Below are positions 24,427 to 35,434 of a DNA stretch of 64,000 nt, piece by piece. Source of the DNA: Plectrocnemia conspersa. Taxonomy: Eukaryota; Arthropoda; Insecta; Trichoptera; Polycentropodidae. Positions within the stretch are counted from its first letter, which is position 1, and every line of letters starts with the position of its first letter. A model generated the notes under the pieces. The model made no database searches, had not been told where the DNA came from, and worked only from the letters and a program-made list of their open reading frames with translations. The position numbers and the translations under genes are program-made. Where the stretch lies: positions 208,333 through 272,332 of the forward strand of contig VTFK01000521.1 of NCBI GenBank assembly GCA_009617715.1. Reading direction: 5' to 3'.

Positions 24427-26269
24427 TAATAAATAAATCTTAATCTGTAATCAAACCAAATAATTTTGCATCGGCATGTGATATTATATTTTATCTTATA
24501 TTTTTGACAAATTTTATACATGTTTCAATTATCGTAATATTCATTCATATTTATATTATTTTACAATACTGTCACATTTTGCTCTGTCTTCTCCCTTATA
24601 CAATTTTTAAACTAAATCTGATGAAGTATTGAAAAACTAGAAATAGAACAGATAAATGATTACTACTTGCTTGAGCCACTTACATATGAACTTAAAATAA
24701 AGGGATTGTATCTTATGAATTTTCGATACATATGTATGTAGGTAAATTGATAAGCATTTATTTTTACTAATAAAATATATGTATGTTTATATATCAAAGA
24801 ACTTACATTAACATTCGTTGAGAATATATGAGGCTGACTAAACTAAGTTTCATTTATTGTTAGTTTATAATAAAAAAATAAACTTTGCTACCATAACTCA
24901 TTCATAAAATATGATAAAATAATAAAAAGTCTTAAATTGTAGTTACTGAAACTTTATATTTGATTATTGTGCTAAAATTTTCTAAAATTATACAAACATT
25001 GAATCAAAACGAAACGCATTTTCTACACTGTCATTACTCAATAATTGGCGGTGATGTTGGTTTACAATTTCAAACATTTGACGAACTTTAAAGTAGATTA
25101 TCTCGTTTATACAAGATACATTTGTGTCTTTGAGCTCTTTAATTGATGAGGATAGTTGAGAGTAAATCTTAGTATAAAGTTAGGCGATATATGTATGTAG
25201 ATATATACAGGGCGCACTATCCCTTCGAGCTGTTTCGTTCATGCGAATTGCGGACAACATACCCCAATATATTGTAAGCTTTATTGCTCATTAATTCAAC
25301 ATGTTGGTTTTGTAATCCGCTTGAAATATAACAGCAAGTCTAGTACGATTCTCCGTATGATGAAATACATCATAATTTTACGTATTATGTGTACGAGTAG
25401 AATACCATAGATAATTGACCACGTTGCGTGCTACCGCTGGATTCCAATTACTCTTCGAATACGAATTTTGTTTACATATACTCGTTTGTTGCATCGAAAT
25501 GAAAAGTTTGATTGGAAACTTAACGAGTAGAAAATTGAGTTCTGGAAAACAGTTTTCAGCGCGCAAAACGGCTGTCGGCATGTTAAACAACAGTCATTGC
25601 CCTAGATTCCATACTGGATAAGCTTTTGCGTCGTTCCGCTTTTGCAAACGTTTTTTAATTAAAATATATACATTTATACGGTCGTTTTGGGTGAAATTGA
25701 CCTTAGGTAAATCGAGACGGATATTGTATTCTGAATTTGATTTTTTATATTTGGGACATCGCTTCAATCCTTTCACATTGATTATGATCTTTATCCTTGA
25801 CCCGCGCAAAATAATAAGTGATAATAAACTGGTCACAAGTAGACATAAAAATAGATAATATACTTACTAACACTATTTTTTTATGATTACTTAAGGGCAG
25901 TTGCAGATTTTAAGCATTATCACAAAGCTGAATTTTTAGAAAAGTTATCAAATTAGATACAGAAAATAGAGTAGAATACTAGTTGATTCTGAAGAATTTA
26001 AAAAGGTACAGCAATATATTTTTATGAAATCTATCATTACAAAAAAAATATGATAAAATATATTTTTAATGAATATATTTTATTTTACAATTTTTGTTGT
26101 AAAATAAAATATTTCTTACACTTTAATTTAGTGTTTTTAATAAATTGTATTAACAACATTTATCATCAATAAAAAATTAAAAAAACATTTTCAAGCAACC
26201 TAAATAAAGTTTTTGTTTTTATAATTATGACATATGTATGTTTCTAACCGTTTTTTTCTTCTTCAACAG
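24427..26269. other. rdgC: region directly upstream of the first visible rdgC exon
   Basis: Ends in a pyrimidine-rich tract and acceptor (TTTTTTTCTTCTTCAACAG, 26251-26269), so its right part is intron following an unseen 5' UTR exon. A GC-richer patch at 25200-25640 could be regulatory. Frames at 25378-25836 show no protein family. No TATA box or transcription start could be supported. Confidence 0.5.
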
Positions 26270-26323
26270 TGAGTGATAAAACGCTTCGCCCTCTGACGTT
26301 GTGCCTCGTAGCGTAGTGTTGCC
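26270..26323 (+). other. rdgC: rdgC 5' UTR portion of first coding exon
   Basis: Lies between the acceptor CAACAG (ending 26269) and the ATG at 26324. An in-frame TAG at 26309-26311 closes the frame upstream, so translation of the long form should start at 26324. The exon's 5' splice junction implies at least one non-coding exon further upstream. Confidence 0.65.
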
Positions 26324-26609
26324 ATGCCTCGCAAAGTGCTATCAGGGCGTCCCGAGAAAAGCAGCGGCGGGCTGATGGGGTGCGGAGGGTGTGGATGTGT
26401 CTCCCTTAGGGGTGCGAGGAGATCCTTGTCCTTAGGTGAGGACTCCTCGTCCTGTCGAAGTTCTGAACTGGACCAAGAGTCTAGGGGCGTAACTGGTAGA
26501 ATGATGCCTGGAACAGCCAGCGGCAGTCTGCTGGCTTTCATTCACCCTAGAAACTTACTACGGTACTGGAGAAAGGGCGATGATCTCAGCATGACCAAGG
26601 TGGAAAGAA
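26324..26609 (+). CDS. rdgC: RdgC/PPEF Ca2+-dependent protein phosphatase, coding exon 1 (N-terminus)
   Basis: RdgC dephosphorylates rhodopsin in fly photoreceptors; vertebrate homologues are PPEF1 and PPEF2. This exon gives residues 1-95 plus one base of codon 96, and ends at the donor AGAA|GTAAGT. Phase 1 fits exactly the two leading bases of the next exon. The segment is basic and Ser/Cys-rich. At residue 18 (26375) an internal Met starts MGCGGCGCVS, which fits an N-myristoylation signal with nearby palmitoylatable Cys; human PPEF1 begins with MGCSSSS. Met1 (GCC ATG C) is preceded by an in-frame stop. Exon identity rests on phase, composition and position, since N-termini vary in this family. 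An extra exon in the 25 kb intron cannot be excluded. Confidence 0.75.
26375..26398 (+). promoter_or_regulatory. rdgC: possible internal start exposing an acylation motif
   Basis: CTG ATG GGG TGC GGA would start a shorter protein with MGCGGCGC at its N-terminus: Gly2 for myristate, and Cys3, Cys6 and Cys8 for palmitate. The context has G at +4 but not a purine at -3. Use of this start, by leaky scanning or an alternative transcript, is inference. Confidence 0.4.
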
Positions 26610-26888
26610 GTAAGTGTATTTTTAATAACTTATTTTATTTTAATATTGATCGTGATCATGCATTTACTGCAAAGCTTATCATTATCAAAAAAAATATTAG
26701 TTTCTGTCACTCTATAAATATTGTTTGTAGTCTGTTTTTCTTATCTTAAATGACGTAGTGGTTCATTGCTAGTCCTAATTCGATTAAGCCTTCAATGTAT
26801 CATTAAATTCTATAGAGCAATAGTTTTTATGTTATCATTTCTCAAGGCTCTGATGTAACGGCCTCACATAGCCCACGTAACAATATTG

Positions 26889-28024
26889 TTAGCCCTTTGA
26901 GTAGTGAGTTCAATTACCTGGGAGTGAGTTAATTTTACGTATTGCTTCATAATTATTTCTGTTGTTATTCATATATTATTTTATATTGCACGTATAGTTA
27001 ACCTTTAAATGCATGATTTTTCCAAATTCAAAAATAAAAATATTTTTGTACTAAAATTAGGTTGAAAATGATTGCAAAAATAATTTAAAAAATATTCAGG
27101 CTTATTTGTGGACTATATAAATAAAAAAAATGCAGAACGCGACCATATTAAAATTAAAAACATACAAAAAATATTTACTTTAAGCAATTTTTTTTATTTT
27201 TTAATAAAAAAAATAAAAGACCACAACATTTTTCATACATTGTTTGTGAAATTCCATTACATTACGGCATTTTGCATCTGCTTCTTTTGTTCAATATGGG
27301 CTCAGTGTTTACAACTGCGTGTTTTATTTATTATATGCAACTATTACAAAAAATAGAAATCAAAAATAAATAAATAATGGTAGACTAACCTTTTTAGAGT
27401 ATATAAATTAATTTTATTTCATTTTATATCCACTAGCACCATTGAAAACCAATGTTAAAATTTCCAAAAATGTGACATATCTGCACCCTAAGATTTTTTT
27501 TAATGGCATTATCACGGAATAATTTGAAAACACAATGGCTCGGCGTTTGTTACACATATGTATCACTATTCAATAGAGTTCCTTTATTGAACGTAGACTG
27601 AGTTATAAGCGCTTGAATAAACTGTTGCAGATTCGCAGCACCATGCATTTAAGGGTTAAATATAGAAAAATTCAAAGTTTATTGCTTTGTTTTATTTTAC
27701 TAATTTTTGTAATTATTATTAAACTTCGATAATTTATTTTACATATTTATTATATATTATTTGGCTTTAGTGGATTTTTTTATATCATTACAAAAGCTTT
27801 CACTGTTTTTTATAAAATATAGTGTGTTATATTTCTTAATTTTTTGCTATAATTTTCTATAGAAATCATTTACATTTTTTTTAAATTTCAAATTAAAAAA
27901 AAGTATTATATAATTTTAATGTTTTAAATTTATTATTTCTTCACTTATATATGTAAATATTTAATTATCTGGGGTACCTCAATTGACCGCCGTACATGTA
28001 CGGCGATACTCATCAAAGGGTTAA
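26889..28024. mobile_element. piggyBac-like MITE, outer element, interrupted by a second MITE
   Basis: Left end TTAG + CCCTTTGAGTAGTGAG (26889-26908). Right end, on the minus strand, TTAA + CCCTTTGATGAGTATC (28024 leftward). The first 12 bases match except one. It contains the palindrome CGCCGTACATGTACGGCG at 27988-28005. Removing the inserted element at 26998-27655 restores continuity with the related copy at 50547 (ATATTGCA..TATAG then ATAGAAAAA). Net length is about 470 bp, with no coding capacity. Confidence 0.65.
26998..27659. mobile_element. nested piggyBac-like MITE
   Basis: TTAACCTTTAAATGCATG (26998-27015) and CATGCATTTAAGGGTTAA (27642-27659) are inverted repeats with one mismatch over 18 bp, including TTAA at both outer ends as the target duplication. 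The interior (654 bp) has an 82-codon frame at 27108-27356 that looks AT-driven and resembles no transposase. It sits inside the outer MITE, so it is the younger insertion. Confidence 0.75.
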
Positions 28025-31000
28025 GCTTGAAACAGAGAAATAAAATCAAAAGATTTTTGGGCATGTTAGCACAATTATATTTAATCATTTATTTAAAATA
28101 TAAAATAATTGTAGATCTCATAAATATATAGTTTCAAGTCAGATCCGCTGATATTTTCAATTTAAATCTTTTACAGCATAGTGAAAAGTGTGAAAAGTTT
28201 TCAAATATAAATATCTGTCACAGTAATACCATTAGATATATAGTTATCAATTGAGTCAATCGACTCTCAGTCATTCGTGTTTTTAGGTCAAAGTCGCAGA
28301 ACTGCCCAGCAATGAGGTTAAAGTAATATTATTTGCGAGCGTTGGTAAAAGAACTTAAGTTCTGTATTTATTACTATTTGTCAGAGCGAACAATAGCGCT
28401 TGGCAAGTGAGAACAATAGTAAATTACGTGGATGATAATATGTACGTTTACACCGTAGTGTTTATTTGTGAACAATATTGTTTTTGTGCATCTAAATAAT
28501 AAGATGATTATACAAATCTGGGTCGTGGAAAATCATACATTTTGCAATAAGAGGTTAAACATATTTTAAACGTGAATTATAAACACTTATTAATAACATT
28601 TTTTTAATTGTACTGTGATGTCAAATTTAATTAAGACATTCTTGATTGTGTATATTATACATATAGTATAAAACGTATCATACTGTGATATTTCGTGTCT
28701 TATATTTAATTATGACAAAGCTCCTATAGTCTTTGAGGGATTTTCATGCAGCGTTGGTTGGAATTTTCCCATATTGACATAATTAGATCATATTTAGACT
28801 CGCGCTATTGCCCGACCATTATTACACCATCTACCCGTAGACGAGACTTAATTATATCAAAACTATGGTTAAAACTTACCGTAATAGGATTATATTGTCC
28901 TATTTGAAATTATAATATTCAATTAAATGTTTCAGTATGAGCCATTAGTATTAATCAAAAAGTCATGAGCTTAATCTATTTTTATCGCACAGCTAATAAC
29001 ATTAAAATAAAATAAATTATAAATGCTTGGTATAAAATTAGAAACCAAACTATATTTTATACATGCTAATGGAATATGTTATTAGCTTGAAATATTCAAA
29101 CACCCAAATCGGTTACTAAATCTGTGCGTTGAAGCTTATTAGTATTACCTAAAACAGCTCATGTTATTATTTATGTATAACACATAAATCGCACAATTTT
29201 GTCGGCTTTAACGTAAAATATTTGTAACTGATAATTTGTACGTTTTTATACCATCTTGTAAATCACTCAAGCCCTATCGGCTCATGCTGTCCAAAATAAT
29301 AATGAATTGCCTATCGTTTATTTTGACTAATTCTCAGATCGATGGCAATTCATCAAGAAGCAGTACACGTCCGTGGCGCAGTAATTGCGTTAAAAAGCTT
29401 CAAAGACGTGTTTGCCAGCCGCAAAACCCGATCCAGTTAATCCCCACCTAACTTGACGGATTTCCGATAGCCGAGCGCAAATTTCGTATAACGATCGTTA
29501 GCGAATCCCAAAAATATGCCCTTAACGATTTATATCCAATTATCGTGAACCGAGAAAGCGTAAAGTTTGCCGATATTTTATATATAGCACTTATACATTA
29601 TATAGTATATATTGAATCCCACGTCGACTGAACGATTTGTCAAGTGTCGGTTTTTCTTAGAGACACATGTACAAACTTTGACTTTTACGATAATATTTGG
29701 TTTATATCAAGATGTCACGAAAGGGTCGTTTGCCAATTTAGCATAATTACCTTAATGGGATTGAGATAACCTATTAATAAAACATTTTCAGCTTAATTCC
29801 GATGTGACACTTAAGCTCCTTTCTTGGCGTAGAGATTTCGTTATCTTCTCCGATGGTAAGGTCCATTCTCCCACCGGCTTAGTCCTAAAAGAGCAGCGTC
29901 TTACACAACTCTATCCATCTAGCGTATTACTGTCTTATATAATCAGTTATCTCTTGTTCAAGCTATATAATCTGTCAAATTAAAATGTCATTTTATATAT
30001 TTATTCTTATTCAAGTTTTATTAAACCTTGCCATTTTTTATTCATAGAAAAAATGCAAACTCTTTATGCTCTTTGTAAGATGTGTATCAAAGCGTACGAA
30101 CGAAATTGTGAGTATCCAAGCATTTCTTTGATTCATTGATTCTAATTATTTTGTGAGAGATTAATATTCATATTTTATATTTATTATATATGTGGCTCAG
30201 AAGTCGCTTTTTAAAAATATTACAAATAAATGTAATGCGTGTCTTAGCGTTCTGGTTTATTTTAAAGATATATATGATTAATAGATATTAAATATGTTGT
30301 GCAGGTCCCCACATGTTTAAACTAAATATAAATATGTCCAAAAAATGTTATCACATCTTGGTTTATTTTTGCGGCATTGACTCCTACTCGATATAAAGAA
30401 TGTGCACCGCAGGAGAAAATAGGGCACTTTGTTATTCTCTTAAATGTCAGATTATTTCGCCATAATATATTTGGGCCATTATCATAGTCTTGTAAACGGC
30501 AATCTTGAAGAGGAATATTTTTTTTGTAAAGTAAATATTAATTCACATCTTAGTTGAAGCTTGATTTTGTGATATATTTTAATCATTGTCTGAAATATTT
30601 GTGGTTTTATCTACTATTATTCTGTAATAAATCGCTTCTTTTCTGTGTACTTTTTCAGGTCACAAACTAATTAATTAATTTTGTGAATGCCATGATTATT
30701 AATGTGCTTGTCCTATCATATTTGTATCTTCAACTAAATATTTTTGAATTTTAGCGAAATGTATTAGTTCATCTAATTTACCAATTAATTCTATATCTCT
30801 AAAGAAGATTTCCAATTGGTGCGCTGTTCCCTTGAAATGCTAGAGCTCTAGATGATAACAATAATACTACGTCTAAAATACGTTGTAAAATTGCTTTTTA
30901 TTTGATCATTTTACATGAATTTGCATTTGTAAATATTTATTGTAGCCTTGTCCTTTTAATGATGGCAAACGGAATTTCCAATCCAAATATTGTTTTTTAT

Positions 31001-31187
31001 GTTTAGCACTATTTTAGTGAAATGGAAAAATATCGTACAACTTTTTTCAATGTTTATTTCTGGGTGAAAATTTATCTTTAGCTAAATTGCTTAAATTTAT
31101 ATTATTTTGATTGCAAAACATTTTACATGTTTACCATTCTCGTGGAAAATGCATTTTTAATTATTTATTTTTCATTTTAGTATATAA
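28025..31187. other. rdgC: intronic non-coding DNA
   Basis: AT-rich, with a GC-richer island at 29230-29580 that contains an open frame (29236-29451) of no recognised family. The island could be an enhancer or an unrecognised exon. No repeats were recognised. Confidence 0.45.
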
Positions 31188-31541
31188 TTAAAATTCTCTA
31201 CGATTAATATCTTTATAAATATTTAGTAATTCTCGAAAGCTGATCGTTTGTACTATATTTTTTTGTAACTTATTTGAGATTACTCGCGGCCCAGTATCGT
31301 ATTTCTTATTAGAGTCGTCAACAGAATCTGTATCAAAATCATTGATTGCATCATGATCTTTCGTAATCATTCCTTCTTTAGGTGTTTGATTTTGATTTTA
31401 TTCTTCAGTAACAACAGGTCCATATGTAATATTCGCTTCTTCTCCAATTGAATTTTGAGTTTGCGAGTTCTAATTAGAACGTGTTAAAAATACGTGTTTA
31501 TTTATAATTTCCTTGACTGTTTCAAAATTACAAAAAATTAT
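31188..31541 (-). pseudogene. unrecognised decayed coding sequence
   Basis: One minus-strand frame runs for 118 codons with only two stops (TAG and TAA), in DNA where chance stops should be frequent. The composition is hydrophilic and protein-like. Readable pieces are ETVKEIINKHVFLTRSN, SIGEEANITYGPVVTEE, then KDHDAINDFDTDSVDDSN, then ISFRELLNIYKDINRREF before the final TAA. The last 60 codons are open from an ATG at 31370. I do not recognise a family. It may be the tail of a decayed transposon protein, a retrocopy, or an exon on the opposite strand. Confidence 0.45.
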
Positions 31542-34500
31542 ATTTTAGTTTAGAAGTTTATTTTTTTATCATAATTGTGAAAAATTATATCTCATTTTAA
31601 TTTTAAATGATATATTTTACAATGAATATTTAAGTGTAGTTACAGCATTTTTTGGACTATATTTTATTAAGCTTATCAATCATGTTTTCTGTTCCGTTAA
31701 ATATGTTAGGTTATAATAATAAATAATAATCAAAAAATCAGGAAATCATTACATTTTTATAATCGAATCGAATGTGAAAAAATCATACGCATGATTTAAT
31801 TATTAAAATGTATAAGGAAATGTCGTTTTCATTAGATTGGCAAATATAACATAAAATATTTATTATAGTTTCTAGCTGTAAATCTTTTAATCTAAATATT
31901 CGGACTTACCTTGTATTGAAATTAAAATTAAATCGGATAAATTAAAATTAAAATTCATACTTACATAGTGCCGTAAATTCGCACATCTGTTTAAGATTAA
32001 AATTGTTTCTTTTGGGATAGACTTTTTTAGTCTCAGATCTTGTAAATATAACCTTATCCGTCATAAAAATAATAATTAAATATAGAATTCGGCTCTGCGC
32101 ATAAAATCGCACTGCATTTTAGATATTTTATTTAACAAATCATATCTCGATCGATATATTGTTTTAAAATGGCAGTGCAATAAAAATAGAAACGTATGTT
32201 CTCGCAGTAAAACTGCATGGTCATAGTCTTTAAGTCGTACTAAAGATCGTGTTAAAGACTGCTTCTCTTAATGATTTAGGGCGATTGCTTGGCTGAACTA
32301 GATTTTAATAAACATCCGTACATTAGTAGAAAGAGCCCAATAATATTTATCAGAAACTTTTACTGAAAATATTAAACTATTGATTAAAAATATTCACAGC
32401 CTGATTGCTTTATCTCTAGAAAGCGATTCTTATTCGTGTTTTTATTTGACATTATTAAAAATTTCATGAACGCATAAAAAATGAAAATTAAGTAATGGTC
32501 ATAATGCAAAATTATTTTATTAAATTCATGAGGATTGATTCAAAGCAATTTTAGTATATAAATATGTTTTATCGTTACGCCGAATAAACTACAATAAAAC
32601 GGATCAGTAAATATAACACATACAAGTCTGAACCAGAAGCTGTAGTAAAGAGTGACAAATACACAAAAACACCGGATATATCTATTAGAAACAGCTGAAA
32701 GACTTTTTCAAAGCTGAATAGTAAAATGTCTGCAAGCGAAAGAACAAATAAATCATAAACGATGAGTAAAAGGATTAAGCGGGACTCGGAAATTTAAAAA
32801 GCTTTAAAAAAAGTAATGAATAGACATGTCAGCATCTAAATTGGCATCTGAGTCCGAGGAATACAACTTAAAAATTTGTTTTCACCTTTTTTTTTTTAAA
32901 TTATGATTAATTTTGAAAATATATTAAAATGTCAATATAGTGATAATAATTTTTAATATTAGTTTTTCAAGTAATGGTTATATTTGATCTTTGGTTATGC
33001 ACCTAAGAATATTAGTAAAGTATTTTGGGGAGTGTTTTTTTTTTATTTATTCGGTTGCAGAATTACAGCTGTGTGAATACAATAAACAATGACTAAGTTA
33101 GTTGTAGGATAATAGAAGAACTAAAATTTATTTTATTAATTTTAAACTATTATTACAGCTATTATGCACAATGAAACTTGGCCTTATTGATTTAATTATT
33201 ACCACGATTTTTATTGGTAAGATAAGGAAAATATAGGAAATTTAATAAATGTTGATTAATTGGAATTATATTTATATAATTCTCTCAGACATGAAATATT
33301 TTTAAAAAAACGCTTGGATCTATGTGGTATTCTAATCTGTTTTTATTTAAGGCTCTCTTTTTTTTAAAGTAAATGTGCTTAAGGTACTGGTATATTGTAC
33401 TTTTATTGGACCTTCACAAAGTTTATTTAAAAGTTGTATTTAAAATTGTTTGTTATTGATTATTGTCTGTATGTTTAAATTGCTTTGAGACATCTTGTAT
33501 GTGATGGGAGTTTAAAATTAATTTTAAATATATTAATATTTTACTTTGACTTATAAGTTATATAAATTTTGTTTTAATGATTTAGATTTTAAACATTTAT
33601 TAAAATACTATCTTGGTCAAGGCTGTGTTTATTTTTGCCGTCAAATTAATTCATTCCATAATATCTAGCTATATATTTTTCGATTCAAAATCGAATAATT
33701 AATTTGCGTTTCACTTTCAGGTGGCTAACGGCAATTAAGGGCGCTTCGGCCATTATTAGGGTAGCTGGCAATGGGGTAGGCGGAGTAGGCAGGGTTAAAG
33801 GGCCACGCTTTCGATGACAGTATTGTGCCACGGTGAAATGTCAATTTGCTTCCCATTTACATACATAAACCGTGCATTAACCTAATGCTCCCAAATGGAA
33901 GGTTACTTACAATTTTATCAACGGCGAAGCTCACCTTTTTGCATTGTGCTACAAATTTGCACGAAGCTTTGAAAGCTCCTCGATCGGACGCCTTTGTAAT
34001 TATTATATTTAAAAAATAATTGCTTTTACTAGATGTGATAAGGGGAAGAAGAAGAGGGAAGAGAGGCCTTTTGTAAGAGCTTTTTTGTTGCGCTGTATTT
34101 TTTTCTTGTTCATCACAAAATAATTCAATTTTAGACAAGTATGAATTGCGAGCGGTAAATTGGTTACCCCGGAAAGAGGAAAAGTAATTTTCCCTCTATA
34201 GATGTTCTTCTCTCGTGTCCTTTACTCGCTTATGAATGACGCGATATCTTTGTAGTAGGCATCATAATGCTTCTCCACGTACGCCCATTTTTACCAGGTG
34301 TAAGATTTCATGGTTTCGGCGAATTTAAAAATATTTAATAAATTTTATTTTAATTATTAATTCTCTTTCAATAATTAAAATTATTTCTCAAACATTTTTT
34401 TTATAATACAAATATTTTTAAACATTCACCAAACACTGCATTTTTATACCGCTGCATAAAATGGTAGATTTGTGACAGATGTTAAATTGGAAGCTCTTAA

Positions 34501-35153
34501 TAGAGATCAGAAGTATTTAAATGATATAAAAATAAAATTTTTCCTAACTATTCTAATCAGCATTATATTAATTAGATAAAAAAAACGCTCCACATAAATC
34601 ATAAATCAGGAGCTTAAGATTTGCCTGTCAGCGTACTTAATTTTTGTTTTTTTTATAATCGAAGGAAGTTTTTTATCTCTAAATGGTTCGAAAAATAAAA
34701 AATGTAGCAGTAGCAGTTAATAACAATTTATTTACAATTCAGGTTTAAATACGTAAGCCTGAAATTCCTTTGTAACTCGACACTCTGATCAATCAAAGTA
34801 GATCGATCCGTTCTGATCCTTGGATTATTCTCGTTCCTTTTAAAAAATCGTAATGTTTCTTTTATTTAACGATCATCCAGTTCTCTGTTTAATATTAATA
34901 TTAATAAATATAAAATAATATACTGTATTAATAAAATCACGTTTTATATATTACAAATATTTTTCTTAATCAATCTCGATTTTCTCGAGAAAAGGGGGGG
35001 AAAAAAATTAGGCTCTATGTTCTTCTTGATATCAATCAGTTTTCTTTTGCATTCCAATGACATAAAATTGTTAGAAATGTATTCGTTCTGAATCTTCTAT
35101 GTTGAATATTTTTCTCAATAGTAGCAGTTTTCATGCATTTATTTTTATTATTT
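31542..35153. other. rdgC: intronic non-coding DNA
   Basis: AT-rich. A GC-richer island at 33700-34330 has GGGTAGG..GGAGTAGGCAGGG and several AAAGCT words. A 93-codon minus-strand frame at 33857-34138 shows no domain. No repeats were recognised. Confidence 0.45.
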
Positions 35154-35434
35154 TTAACCCTTAAAGTGTTAAATGAATTTTTATAAAGTCACGTATTCAG
35201 TTAATAATACAATAAAAGTAAATTTAAATTTAATTAAAATCTTTTTATATGTTTATATTCATTCTATGCTGCATCTGCAATTATACATTTGATTTTTTTT
35301 AACTGCATAATTTATAATAAAATCGATGCTCAATAAAAAATCTAATATTTTATATTGAGCTAAATCTTAATTTTCCATTTAAGAGCCATACACGGTGATT
35401 CGAATTTACCCGCACCTAGCACATAAAGGGTTAA
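35154..35434. mobile_element. piggyBac-like MITE with intact TTAA duplications
   Basis: TTAA (35154-35157) + CCCTTAAAGTGTTA at the left; TAGCACATAAAGGG + TTAA (35431-35434) at the right. The ends match as inverted repeats at 11 of 14 positions, and the TTAA duplication is perfect on both sides. The element is 273 bp, AT-rich and non-coding. Confidence 0.7.

Noticed and set aside
26263..26541. 92-codon minus-strand frame opposite rdgC exon 1
   Set aside because: It is the antisense shadow of a GC-rich coding exon; the plus strand has matching splice signals and phase.
33857..34138. 93-codon minus-strand frame
   Set aside because: No recognised motif; lies in a low-AT island where open frames are expected by composition.
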